Positions 38,263 to 47,812 of a stretch of 64,000 bases of DNA are shown here, in pieces. The DNA comes from Gottfriedia luciferensis. GTDB taxonomy: Bacteria; Bacillota; Bacilli; Bacillales; Bacillaceae_G. Positions within the stretch are counted from its first letter, which is position 1. Every line of letters begins with the position of its first letter. Under the pieces are notes generated by a model. The model was not told the origin of the DNA and did no database searches. It worked only from the letters and a program-made list of their open reading frames with translations. A program made the translations under genes and the position numbers. The stretch covers positions 186,001 through 250,000 of the forward strand of contig NZ_MDKC01000035.1 in assembly GCF_001712755.1 (NCBI RefSeq), in the 5' to 3' direction.

Positions 38263-39090
38263 TTACAAGTAGAAGCTTATATCTAATGCTTTTGCCGAAT
38301 GTGTTAAACAGCCTAAAGAAATAACATTTACACCACAGTTTTGAAAACTTGCTAAATTATCTAAAGTAATTCCACCAGAAGCTTCAGTTACAATCGTTTC
38401 TGGAACAAGCTTAACGAATTCTTTTATTTCATCTGGCGTACGATTATCAAACATAATGACATCGGCACCCGCTTCAATAGCTTGAAGAACTTGATCTTTG
38501 TTTTCAGTCTCGACTTCAATTTTGACCATATGACCTAATTTATTTCGTAATGAATCAACAGCATTTTTAATTGAACCTGCGTAAGCAATATGATTATCTT
38601 TCAGCATCACTGCATCATATAAACCGAAACGATGGTTCGCTCCTCCACCACAAGTAACTGCATACTTATCAAACAAACGTAAACCTGGCATCGTTTTTCT
38701 TGTATCGACAAGTTTGATTTTTTCGTCGTTTAATGTTTCAACTGCTTTTGAAGTAAGCGTTGCAATCCCACTCATTCGTTGTAAAAGATTAAGCATAACT
38801 CTTTCACCTGATAATAACACTTGAACTGGTCCTTCTACTTCTGCAATTAGCTGCCCTGCCTGAACAGATTCACCATCTTTAACGTGCAGTGTTACTTTTA
38901 TATCATCATGAAGTAATTTATACGTTATTTCGATTAATTCCGTACCCGCAATTACTCCATCTGCCTTAGCAAGTACTTTTCCAGTTGTTCTTTCATGCAT
39001 TGGAAAAATATGAATTGAGGATAGATCCCCTTCCCCAATATCCTCTAGTAAAAATTGCTCAATCATTTTTTTAGCTTTTAATGTATTCAT
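38263..39090 (-). CDS. nadC: Nicotinate-nucleotide pyrophosphorylase (carboxylating) NadC
   Basis: NadC converts quinolinate and PRPP to nicotinate mononucleotide and CO2. Conserved features are FLLEDIGEGDLSS, LLQRMSGIATLT, LVDTRKTMPGLRLFDKYAV, GGGANHRFGLYDAVMLKDNH and IEVETENKDQ. At 275 aa it is full length. It sits between nadB and nadA with short spacers of 12 and 24 bases, so one transcript is likely. Confidence 0.96.
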   Translation of the reverse strand: MNTLKAKKMIEQFLLEDIGEGDLSSIHIFPMHERTTGKVLAKADGVIAGTELIEITYKLLHDDIKVTLHVKDGESVQAGQLIAEVEGPVQVLLSGERVMLNLLQRMSGIATLTSKAVETLNDEKIKLVDTRKTMPGLRLFDKYAVTCGGGANHRFGLYDAVMLKDNHIAYAGSIKNAVDSLRNKLGHMVKIEVETENKDQVLQAIEAGADVIMFDNRTPDEIKEFVKLVPETIVTEASGGITLDNLASFQNCGVNVISLGCLTHSAKALDISFYL

Positions 39091-39102
39091 GAATTTCTCT
39101 CC

Positions 39103-40584
39103 TCAAATATTAGCTGGTTGATCTATATATTCTATAAAATGTGAGCCGATGCTTTCTTTTCTTCTTATAGCAGCTTCTGCAATTAGTTTTCCAGTCATTA
39201 ACATATTGTATCTTTCTAGTTCCTCTTTGTTCATCGGGCGTGAATCAACTGTTTTAGACTCTAAGAAATAAGAAAAATATGTGATTGCTTTATTTAGATC
39301 TTCTTCATTTCTTACAATACCGATATATTTCATCATTATTTCTTTAATTTCATCTTTTTTAGGTAAGATTCTAAATCTTGGTATCATGTATTTTGGTGGG
39401 TTCTCATTTATTTTAGATAAAGGAAGGTCAGCTATAAATTTCGCAACCTTTTTACCAAACACAATCCCTTCTAATAAAGAATTACTAGCAAGTCGGTTTG
39501 CACCATGTACACCTGTACAAGCAACCTCTCCTACTGCATACAATCCTGGAATAGTCGTTTCTCCATTTGCAGATGTCTTTACCCCACCCATGTGGAAATG
39601 TGCACCTGGAACAACAGGAATCAATCCTTTTTGTAAATCAATTCCATTATTAATAAGATTGGCAGTAATTGTTGGGAAACGTTTTTCAAATCCATCAATC
39701 ATTTCGATCGATACATAGATTTCTTCCCCGTTTTGCATTTCATTAAAAATCGCCCTACTAACAACATCTCTTGGTGCTAAATCTTCAAATGGATGAATTC
39801 CTTTCATAATGCGACGACCAGTTTTCGTTACTAAAAAAGCTCCTTCACCTCTAACAGCTTCTGATACTAGACCCTTACATGCCCCATTAATATAAAGCAT
39901 GGTAGGATGAAATTGAATAAATTCCAAATCAGCCATCTCACAACCTGCTCGATATGCCATAGCAATTCCATCTCCGGTTATGGCCTTATTATTAGAACTA
40001 AATTGATACATTGCCCCAATACCGCCAGTCGCCAGAAGTGTTGTGTTTGCAAAACAGGATTCTAATTCCCCATTTTCATTAAGTATATAAACACCTTTAC
40101 ATTTTCCATCTTGTATGATTAAATCAATTACCATTTCATTTTCAATAATCGTTATTTTCTCTTTTATCCGTGCAAAAACAGTTTCAACTAAATGCTTTCC
40201 AGTGGCATCTCCGCCAGAATGTAATATTCTATTTTTCCGATGCGCTCCTTCTCTACCAAGATGAAACTGACCTAATTCATCTTTATCAAATTCCATGCCA
40301 ATAGAAACAAGATCCTTCATAGATGTTGTTCCGTTCTTTACTAGTTCTTCTACTGCTTCTATATTATTTACATTACAACCCGCTTCGAGCGTATCTTGTT
40401 TATGAAGTTCCCAAGAATCATCATCAGACATTACAGCTGCAATTCCACCTTGTGCAAGCATCGAATTGCTGTCCCAAATTTTTTTCTTTGTGAATAGAAT
40501 CACATTTTTAGACTGACAAATTTCCTCAGCAGCCATTAATGCAGCAATCCCACTGCCAATAATGACAACGTCTGCAGTTCGCAT
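39103..40584 (-). CDS. nadB: L-aspartate oxidase NadB
   Basis: NadB oxidises L-aspartate to iminoaspartate with FAD. The FAD-binding Rossmann start is VVIIGSGIAALMAAEE. SMLAQGGIAAV, REGAHRKNRILHSGGDATG, EFIQFHPTML, HFHMGGVKTS and ANRLASNSLLEG mark the succinate dehydrogenase flavoprotein fold. GGAGGGGG precedes the ATG at 40584, giving 493 aa. That is shorter than the B. subtilis protein (531) because the C-terminal helical region is trimmed; the catalytic part is complete. It heads the nadBCA operon, divergent from nifS. Confidence 0.95.
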   Translation of the reverse strand: MRTADVVIIGSGIAALMAAEEICQSKNVILFTKKKIWDSNSMLAQGGIAAVMSDDDSWELHKQDTLEAGCNVNNIEAVEELVKNGTTSMKDLVSIGMEFDKDELGQFHLGREGAHRKNRILHSGGDATGKHLVETVFARIKEKITIIENEMVIDLIIQDGKCKGVYILNENGELESCFANTTLLATGGIGAMYQFSSNNKAITGDGIAMAYRAGCEMADLEFIQFHPTMLYINGACKGLVSEAVRGEGAFLVTKTGRRIMKGIHPFEDLAPRDVVSRAIFNEMQNGEEIYVSIEMIDGFEKRFPTITANLINNGIDLQKGLIPVVPGAHFHMGGVKTSANGETTIPGLYAVGEVACTGVHGANRLASNSLLEGIVFGKKVAKFIADLPLSKINENPPKYMIPRFRILPKKDEIKEIMMKYIGIVRNEEDLNKAITYFSYFLESKTVDSRPMNKEELERYNMLMTGKLIAEAAIRRKESIGSHFIEYIDQPANI

Positions 40585-40642
40585 AGTTGCCCCCTCCATT
40601 TACAGTTCATCTATTTAAATTTTATCTTATAGATAAAAAAGC

Positions 40643-40652
40643 TGTCTTGACA
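40643..40652. promoter_or_regulatory. Putative NadR (NiaR) operator between nadB and nifS
   Basis: TGTCTTGACA is an inverted repeat (TGTC/GACA) that overlaps the -35 of the nifS promoter in the nadBCA/nifS-nadR divergent region. It is consistent with niacin-responsive repression by the NadR encoded downstream. The site is inferred, not matched to a motif model. Confidence 0.5.
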
Positions 40653-40676
40653 CCTATATTTACATATATTTAAACT
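40647..40676 (+). promoter_or_regulatory. Probable sigma-A promoter of nifS-nadR
   Basis: A perfect TTGACA at 40647-40652, an 18-base spacer and TAAACT at 40671-40676 lie just upstream of the nifS ribosome binding site. Confidence 0.5.
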
Positions 40677-40722
40677 AATGACAAGAAATTTTTTTTTAAT
40701 GAGTAAAAAAGGAGACTTTAAT

Positions 40723-41853
40723 TTGATTTATTTAGACTATGCTGCTACAACTCCAATGAGTGAAGAAGCCATTGAGACATTTGTCACTGCCTCTAAAAAT
40801 TACTTTGGAAATGAGCGAAGTTTACATGATATTGGCTCAAAGGCATCACTGTTACTTGAAGCATGCCGCAAGCAATTAGCAGGATTTATAAATGCTAGCC
40901 CCGCTTCAATTTACTTTACAAGTGGAGGAACTGAATCAAATTTAATTGCTATTCAAACCCTCTTAAAGAGTACAAAAAAAGTCGGAAAACACATATTAAC
41001 CACAACATTAGAGCATTCTTCAATTAGCAATTATTTAAAAGTACTGGAAGAACAAGGTTATGAAGTTTCTTATTTACCAGTTACAAATAGCGGGATTATA
41101 TCCTTAGAAGTAATTGAAAATGCAATTCGCGAAGATACTGTATTGGGCATTTTTCAACATGTCAATTCTGAAATTGGAGCTATTCAACCGATTAACGAGA
41201 TTGCAAATTTATTTAATTCATCAAATATTTTACTTCATTGCGATTGTGTACAATCATTTGGAAAAATAGCAATAGATGTCTCAAAATATGAAATTTCTAG
41301 TCTTAGTATTTCAGGTCATAAATTATATGGACCAAAAGGGATCGGAGCCCTTTATTTAAATCCTAAATTAACTTGTCAACCAATCTATCCCGGTACATCT
41401 CATGAAAGTGGGATTCGTCCCGGTACTGTTAATGTCCCAGCAATTGCATCATTCGTAACAGCAACTGGTCATATCATAAAAAATCAAGACGAAGAGCAAA
41501 AGAGATGTCACTATTTAAAAAATGTTTTAAAATCACAATTACAAGATGTTCAACATCTTGTAAAATTTGAAGGTTCTGATGGAGAGTGTATTCCAAATAT
41601 AATTGGAATGAGGATCATTGGACTTGAAGGCCAGTTTGTCATGCTTGAATGCAATCGACATCAATTTGCCATTTCAACAGGAAGTGCCTGTGCAATTGGC
41701 ATGCAGAAACCTTCAGAAACGATGTTAGCAATCGGAAGAGACCCTCATGAAGCAAAACAATTCTTCAGAGTTTCAGTCGGGAAACAAACAACAAAAGAAG
41801 ACTTAGTCAAATTTTCATCTGTGTTAAAATTAATCATTAATCAAAACTTTTAA
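40723..41853 (+). CDS. nifS: Cysteine desulfurase NifS (NAD-pathway type)
   Basis: This PLP enzyme supplies sulfur for the NadA iron-sulfur cluster in Bacillus. The chain begins MIYLDYAATTPMSEEA as in B. subtilis NifS. The PLP lysine lies in SISGHKLYGPKG, the substrate loop with catalytic cysteine in STGSACAIGMQKPSETM, and the histidine in TTLEHSS. The start is TTG at 40723, eight bases after AAGGAG; an upstream ATG in frame would add 15 residues and has no support. It is 376 aa and is followed by nadR 14 bases later. Confidence 0.95.
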   Translation: MIYLDYAATTPMSEEAIETFVTASKNYFGNERSLHDIGSKASLLLEACRKQLAGFINASPASIYFTSGGTESNLIAIQTLLKSTKKVGKHILTTTLEHSSISNYLKVLEEQGYEVSYLPVTNSGIISLEVIENAIREDTVLGIFQHVNSEIGAIQPINEIANLFNSSNILLHCDCVQSFGKIAIDVSKYEISSLSISGHKLYGPKGIGALYLNPKLTCQPIYPGTSHESGIRPGTVNVPAIASFVTATGHIIKNQDEEQKRCHYLKNVLKSQLQDVQHLVKFEGSDGECIPNIIGMRIIGLEGQFVMLECNRHQFAISTGSACAIGMQKPSETMLAIGRDPHEAKQFFRVSVGKQTTKEDLVKFSSVLKLIINQNF

Positions 41854-41867
41854 TCGAGGAAATTAAA

Positions 41868-42404
41868 ATGAATAAAAAACTTTTAGGGGAAGAAAGAAGA
41901 AAGAAAGTATTACAATGGTTAAAGGAGTCTGAGTCGCCCTTATCAGGCAATTCCTTAGCTAAAAGAGCAAATGTTAGTCGACAAGTTGTTGTAGGTGATA
42001 TTACACTTTTAAAAGCGAAAAATGAGCCAATACTAGCAACTGCACAAGGTTATATTTATATACATCCTAATAAGGAAACGAACAAAATTAGAAAAGTAAT
42101 TATTTGTCACCATACAGCTGAAGACACGCAAAAAGAACTAGAAATATTAGTCGATCACGGTGTTACAGTTAAAGATGTAATGGTTGAACATCCTGTCTAT
42201 GGATATATCACAGCCCAATTACAAATTGCGAACCGTTATGATATAAGCTTATTTCTTCAAAAAATGGGAGAAACTAGCTCCGTCCCACTTTCTAATTTAA
42301 CAAATGGAACACATCTTCATACGATCGAGGCAGATAGTGAACAGCAACTTAATAGTGCGATCTTACAATTAAAAAATGAAGGTTTTTTGGTAGACATACC
42401 TTAA
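41868..42404 (+). CDS. nadR: NAD biosynthesis repressor NadR (NiaR/YrxA)
   Basis: NadR represses the nadBCA and nifS-nadR transcripts when nicotinate is plentiful. Residues 10-60 form an HTH_11 winged helix (RKKVLQWLKESESPLSGNSLAKRANVSRQVVVGDITLLKA). The rest is a 3H domain with the expected histidines, in IICHHTAEDT, VMVEHPVYG and TNGTHLHTIEAD. At 178 aa it matches B. subtilis (180). It is co-transcribed with nifS and divergent from its likely target nadBCA. Confidence 0.95.
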   Translation: MNKKLLGEERRKKVLQWLKESESPLSGNSLAKRANVSRQVVVGDITLLKAKNEPILATAQGYIYIHPNKETNKIRKVIICHHTAEDTQKELEILVDHGVTVKDVMVEHPVYGYITAQLQIANRYDISLFLQKMGETSSVPLSNLTNGTHLHTIEADSEQQLNSAILQLKNEGFLVDIP

Positions 42405-42451
42405 GTGAAGGTTTAAGTGGTTTGAATTGGTAGATTTCTTTGATTAAACAA

Positions 42452-42508
42452 TAAAGGGGCTGTCTCATGTGTCAGAGTAAGGGACATATGGGCATCCTTT
42501 TTTTATTG
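42452..42508 (+). terminator. Imperfect terminator-like hairpin after nadR
   Basis: AAAGGGGCTGTCTCATGTGTC can pair imperfectly with GGACATATGGGCATCCTTT, followed by TTTTTATTG. It resembles terminators common after Bacillaceae genes but has several mismatches. Confidence 0.5.
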
Positions 42509-42707
42509 TAGATCTGGGGTATCACATTCAGGCTTTTATTGTATTTTTGTTTTTGGTCTTGTTGATGATCATTTCAGCAAGCTTTAAACACTTTTTTAGT
42601 CGAAATAGAAAAATCTGTGTGAATTTGATCCTTTTCCTTTTAATGGGTCTTATTTTTGTTCAATTTTAAGTCAAAATACCTTTACTAGTATGGGTAAAAC
42701 TTTATCT
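42509..42707. other. AT-rich gap between the nadR terminator and the second repeat array
   Basis: I see no gene or structured element here. Confidence 0.45.
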
Positions 42708-42858
42708 TATTTGCGATTTGTGGGAATTTATTTGTAGTTTTGCTAAGTTTATTTGTGATTCTTGAATTTTAATTGCGATTGTGTCAATTTTATTTGCGAT
42801 TCTCGAAATTTATTTGCATTTCACTATTCGATTGCGAGAGAGACTTCTTAATTGCGAT
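42708..42858 (+). repeat. Second array of about eight 20-21 bp units (TATTTGCGATT family)
   Basis: Copies of TATTTGCGATT or close variants (TATTTGTGAT, TAATTGCGAT, TATTTGCATT) begin at 42708, 42729, 42750, 42770, 42791, 42811, about 42829 and 42849. They are in the same orientation as the larger array at 12481-12879. The units are more diverged here, but the 20-21 base spacing is kept. The array lies between the convergent nadR and obg genes. Confidence 0.8.
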
Positions 42859-42903
42859 CTTACAAGTCATATTTACAGCATTTTATTTATGAATAAATAA
42901 GAA

Positions 42904-42935
42904 AGAGGGTGTTCCACTTGGACACCCTCTTTTTA
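42904..42935. terminator. Terminator of spo0B-obg
   Basis: AGAGGGTGT pairs with ACACCCTCT across a short loop. T-rich sequence lies on both sides, the stronger run on the plus strand, so it may act in both directions. Confidence 0.75.
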
Positions 42936-42946
42936 TAAAGGAATTA

Positions 42947-44248
<1,302 letters not shown>

Positions 44249-44791
44249 TTATTTTTCCATTTTAAATTCGATACTGCACTCTTCTGTCTCACAAAAATAT
44301 GACATCATTCTGATTTTTGAGCTGTCATTTGATGATGAAACAATCCACTTCAACATATCTTCTTTCTTTGTTAGTTTACCTCTGAAGTCAAAAAAGAAAC
44401 TAACTGTTTTATCATTTATTTCAATTGTTAAACTAACAAAATTTTCCTCATAAATATGTACCCAAGATTCTAGTTTTTCTAAAAAATTTTGAATCCATAC
44501 TGTCATCACTTCGTCTAAATTTTTAAGCGAACATGGTTCTCCTAAAATTTCATAATCTAGCACAATTGTACGAGGCTTCCAGTTATAGGTAATGATAAAT
44601 TCTGCAAACTCTGGAATTTGTAACGAACAGATTTTAGCTTCATTCAAAGAATCAGCAACAATTTTCGTAATCGTTTCTTCTAGCTGGTCAGATTGACCTG
44701 TGGCCATGTATCCTTTTATTAATTGAATTCGATTTAACCAATCATGACGTGAATGTCTTAATACCTCTAGAACGTCCCATTTTTCCTGCAT
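44249..44791 (-). CDS. spo0B: Spo0B, sporulation phosphorelay phosphotransferase
   Basis: Spo0B carries phosphate from Spo0F to Spo0A. The helical hairpin near the N-terminus contains HSRHDWLNRIQLIKGY, and His16 corresponds to the phosphorylated histidine (His30 in B. subtilis). The C-terminal part resembles a degenerate histidine kinase ATPase domain. At 180 aa it is slightly short at the N-terminus (B. subtilis 192) and otherwise similar. The operon rpmA, spo0B, obg is conserved, but here a strong terminator separates rpmA from spo0B, suggesting its own promoter or partial readthrough. Confidence 0.9.
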   Translation of the reverse strand: MQEKWDVLEVLRHSRHDWLNRIQLIKGYMATGQSDQLEETITKIVADSLNEAKICSLQIPEFAEFIITYNWKPRTIVLDYEILGEPCSLKNLDEVMTVWIQNFLEKLESWVHIYEENFVSLTIEINDKTVSFFFDFRGKLTKKEDMLKWIVSSSNDSSKIRMMSYFCETEECSIEFKMEK

Positions 44792-44850
44792 TGTATTCTC
44801 CTATAGGTTTACATTTTTCGTATTTATGAAGGTAATATAAAAGTTTGACC

Positions 44851-44909
44851 CGGCATTTTGATTGATCATTTTGAAAGTCTCAAACTAGTGTGTAGCTTGT
44901 AAAATGCCG
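44851..44909 (-). other. Long-loop hairpin in the spo0B leader
   Basis: CGGCATTTT and AAAATGCCG form a 9-bp stem around a loop of about 41 bases, 60-120 bases upstream of spo0B. No coding sequence occupies the region. Confidence 0.4.
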
Positions 44910-44994
44910 AGTCTTTGGAGCATATTGTTTGAGAGGTTGCTATAACAACATTTTTTATAGCAATTTATTATATATAAAAATGTCTTAAGTACAG

Positions 44995-45022
44995 AAAAAC
45001 TCTAACCTAAAAGGTTAGAGTT
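44995..45022 (-). terminator. Terminator of rplU-prp-rpmA
   Basis: AAACTCTAACCT pairs with AGGTTAGAGTTT across two bases of loop, and on the minus strand ends TTTTTCTG. Confidence 0.82.
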
Positions 45023-45036
45023 TCTAAGTTAGTTTC

Positions 45037-45327
45037 TTAAGCTTCTTGAGCTACAGGGTATACACTTACTTGTTTGCGGTCACGGCCTAAACGTTCGAAT
45101 TTAACTACGCCATCAACCTTCGCAAATAATGTGTCATCTCCACCACGACCAACGTTTACACCTGGATAAATCTTAGTGCCGCGTTGACGGTAAAGAATTG
45201 AACCACCAGTTACGAATTGTCCATCAGCACGTTTAGCGCCAAGACGTTTTGACATTGAGTCACGACCGTTTTTTGTAGAACCTACTCCCTTTTTAGAAGC
45301 AAATAACTGAAGATTTAATTTTAACAT
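45037..45327 (-). CDS. rpmA: Ribosomal protein L27 (bL27)
   Basis: L27 lies near the peptidyl transferase centre. The sequence [27 protein letters not shown] is preceded by the nine-residue Firmicute extension [10 protein letters not shown], which the Prp protease encoded upstream must remove before the ribosome is active. Length is 96 aa. It is the last gene of rplU-prp-rpmA. Confidence 0.98.
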   Translation of the reverse strand: MLKLNLQLFASKKGVGSTKNGRDSMSKRLGAKRADGQFVTGGSILYRQRGTKIYPGVNVGRGGDDTLFAKVDGVVKFERLGRDRKQVSVYPVAQEA

Positions 45328-45343
45328 GGTTACACCTCCTGTT

Positions 45344-45679
45344 TTACTCGTTTATAGTGACATAGTCACCGTAACTTGCAGCGATAGTTTGTAAAGATAC
45401 GATCATCGCTTCAAGGATAAGTTGCGCTTTTTGCATATTATCTTCATTTAAATCAATCGGTAATTGATACTTCAAGAAACCTTTCTTTTCATCAATTACT
45501 GTATTTAATTCGGAATCTATACGACAAATTGCTTCCAAAGCATTTACAGTTCCTACTGAAACTGCTGATATACCGGCACAAACAATGTCAGTCCCAGCAT
45601 CAGAAAAAAATGCATGTCCACTTATTTTAAAGGAACCTATACGTCCATCTTTTAAACGTTCAATTGTTATTTTAGTCAT
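45344..45679 (-). CDS. prp: Prp, ribosomal-processing cysteine protease (YsxB)
   Basis: Prp cleaves the N-terminal extension of L27. The catalytic dyad is visible as His22 and Cys34 in [20 protein letters not shown]. At 111 aa it is the normal size. It sits between rplU and rpmA with gaps of 9 and 16 bases, the invariant Firmicute arrangement. Confidence 0.96.
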   Translation of the reverse strand: MTKITIERLKDGRIGSFKISGHAFFSDAGTDIVCAGISAVSVGTVNALEAICRIDSELNTVIDEKKGFLKYQLPIDLNEDNMQKAQLILEAMIVSLQTIAASYGDYVTINE

Positions 45680-45688
45680 TACTTAAAA

Positions 45689-45997
45689 TTAAGCGTTGAT
45701 TTTTTCGATAACAACTTTAGTGTAAGGTTGACGATGACCTTGCTTACGACGGTAGTTCTTTTTAGATTTGTATTTGAATACAAGAATCTTTTTAGCTTTA
45801 CCGTTCTTTTCAACTTTTGCAGTTACAGTAGCTCCTTCAACAGTTGGGCTACCAACTTTGATGTTTTCGCCACCTACGAATAAAACTTTGTCGAATGTTA
45901 CAGTTTCACCTGCGTTAGTATCAAGTTTCTCGATGTAGATTGCTTGACCTTCTTCAACTTTGATTTGTTTACCACCAGTTTCAATAATTGCGTACAT
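45689..45997 (-). CDS. rplU: Ribosomal protein L21 (bL21)
   Basis: The protein starts [18 protein letters not shown] and ends with the RNA-binding [25 protein letters not shown], both diagnostic of L21. Length is 102 aa, as in B. subtilis. It is the first gene of the operon and is preceded by an L21 leader. Confidence 0.98.
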   Translation of the reverse strand: MYAIIETGGKQIKVEEGQAIYIEKLDTNAGETVTFDKVLFVGGENIKVGSPTVEGATVTAKVEKNGKAKKILVFKYKSKKNYRRKQGHRQPYTKVVIEKINA

Positions 45998-46001
45998 AAT
46001 T

Positions 46002-46106
46002 GCACCTCCTCAATAGTCTAAGACTCGCCACAAATAGGCATGCTAAAAAAGCAATTTAATACCTATTATGTGCGGTTGTAGCACGGGTGCGCTACAAACA
46101 ATAACA
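46002..46106 (-). promoter_or_regulatory. Ribosomal protein L21 leader
   Basis: The leader between the rplU promoter and start folds into TGTAGC/GCTACA around GCACCCGT. A longer interrupted stem brings CGCACATAATAGGTATT against CCTATTTGTGGCG. The position and shape fit the L21 leader of Firmicutes, thought to give feedback by the ribosomal protein. GAGGAGGTGCAATT then precedes the ATG. Confidence 0.75.
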
Positions 46107-46111
46107 TTATG

Positions 46112-46140
46112 ATGTTACCACGGGGCATGTCGAATGTCAA
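46112..46140 (-). promoter_or_regulatory. Sigma-A promoter of rplU-prp-rpmA
   Basis: On the minus strand perfect TTGACA, a 17-base spacer and TAACAT stand directly after the rng stop. Confidence 0.65.
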
Positions 46141-46148
46141 CAACTACT

Positions 46149-47606
46149 TCAGTTAATGACTGTTTCTAAATAGCTTGTTATTTCCTTTGTCGTACCAGTT
46201 CTAACGATATTATAAAATGGTGTTTTTGAAGCTATAATTTTCAAACAAATTTTTATAAACATTGCTTTTTCTAGTCTTTGTACATGATTATTCTGATCTC
46301 CATTTAATGCTTTTGCGACATCTTCACTACATTCAACAAGTAAAGCCTCAATATCACGACTTGTTGAGAGCTCCCAAAGCGTCCTTTCAAGCTCGAAAAC
46401 TGTCTGAACTGTGTTTTTTACAAGCCCACTACCATTACACTCTGGGCATTTTTGATGTGTTGCTTCGATATGTGAATGAGCTGTTCTTTTACGTGTAAGT
46501 TCAAATAAACCAAGGTCAGAAAATCCAAATAGCTTTGTATATGCTCGATCATTTTTAAAGGCTTCCTTTAATTGATCACCTATACTTTTTTGCTGTTCAA
46601 CGGACTTCATATTTATAAAATCAATAATAATCATTCCACCAATATCACGAAGTCTTAATTGACGAACAATCTCAATTGCAGCTAATTGATTAGTATGATA
46701 CACAGTTTCTTCACGATTATTTTTCCCGCTAAATTTACCTGTATTTACATCAATCACTGTCATCGCTTCAGTTTGCTCGATCAGTAGAAATGAACCATTT
46801 TTTAACCATACAATTTGTTTAAAAGATTTTTCTATTTGTTCTTCAATTTTAAATGCCACAAAAATATTTTCATTTCCTCTGTAACTAATGATTTGAAGAT
46901 CTTCAGGCAAATAATTTTTATAAGAAGCTAAATCATCAATAATTAATTCACTAATTGTATCTTTAGGATGTAATTTAAAAAACTTAGTAAACAAGGAATT
47001 CGCTTCCCATACACAAGTGATTTTTTTAAAGCTTTGATTTTTTAATGAATCATAAAATGTTTGAAAGCCTTTTAACTCATTTAAAATCACATCTGATTCA
47101 GCATTTTCACATGAAGATCTGAAAATTAGCCCCTCATTATCACTTGTGTGATCTCGGCCAAATGCGTATAATTTATTTCGTTTCGATTCTTTTTTTATTT
47201 TATTTGAAACAGCAACTTGTTTTGTAAGAGGGAAGTATACAACGTAATCACCAGAGAACTCTAGATTATTTGTAAGCTTAGGACCTTTCTCATCAAACGC
47301 ATCCTTTATGACTTGAACCAAAATATATTGTCCTTTTTGGAACTTTTTTCTTATTAATTCGTCTTTATTGATTTCTGATTCTTTACCCTCAATTGTATCT
47401 TCGAATCTCATAAAGCCATTTTTATTTAAACCTATATTTACAAAAATTGCATTTAATTTAGGCATTACTTCTTGGATTTGTCCTACATATATATTTCCTA
47501 CATATGTATTTTGGTCTGCAGAAGAAAACCATTCAACTAGCTGTTCATTTTCAGTTACAGCAATTCTTTTCTCAGAATGTTTTACATTCATAATAACTTT
47601 CTTCAA
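46149..47606 (-). CDS. rng: Rne/Rng family ribonuclease (RNase G-like)
   Basis: This endoribonuclease cuts single-stranded RNA. An S1 domain occupies the N-terminal quarter (EWFSSADQNTYVGNIYVGQI ... GFMRFED). The catalytic DNase I-like domain has MTVIDVNTGKFSGK and RLRDIGGMIIIDFINM with the metal-binding aspartates, and the zinc link is CPECNGSG. The chain is 485 aa. The start is uncertain: ATG at 47612 abuts GGAAG, whereas TTG at 47606 lies six bases away and gives MKKVIMNVKHSEKRIAV, which I prefer. B. subtilis lacks the gene, but other Bacillus species carry it before rplU. Confidence 0.9.
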   Translation of the reverse strand: MKKVIMNVKHSEKRIAVTENEQLVEWFSSADQNTYVGNIYVGQIQEVMPKLNAIFVNIGLNKNGFMRFEDTIEGKESEINKDELIRKKFQKGQYILVQVIKDAFDEKGPKLTNNLEFSGDYVVYFPLTKQVAVSNKIKKESKRNKLYAFGRDHTSDNEGLIFRSSCENAESDVILNELKGFQTFYDSLKNQSFKKITCVWEANSLFTKFFKLHPKDTISELIIDDLASYKNYLPEDLQIISYRGNENIFVAFKIEEQIEKSFKQIVWLKNGSFLLIEQTEAMTVIDVNTGKFSGKNNREETVYHTNQLAAIEIVRQLRLRDIGGMIIIDFINMKSVEQQKSIGDQLKEAFKNDRAYTKLFGFSDLGLFELTRKRTAHSHIEATHQKCPECNGSGLVKNTVQTVFELERTLWELSTSRDIEALLVECSEDVAKALNGDQNNHVQRLEKAMFIKICLKIIASKTPFYNIVRTGTTKEITSYLETVIN

Positions 47607-47812
47607 ATTCATCTTCCTAACTATGTATAGTATCTATCACATTTTATTCATTTAAATAGAAAAAAGCTAGTTAATATAATCTAATTAGTTAGTCTACTCA
47701 CATGAATATTAGAAATTGAATATTAGATTAAGATTTCTGTTACATTCTTCTTTAAAGAAACCTTATTTTACCCTTTCTTTTACTTAATCCTGATATAGAT
47801 AGGAGCGATTAT

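Noticed and set aside
42452-42508. End of a degraded insertion sequence (GGGGCTGTCT start)
   Set aside because: The motif resembles some IS ends, but pairing with the downstream GGACATATGGGCATCC and the T tract fit a terminator, and no transposase remnant is near.
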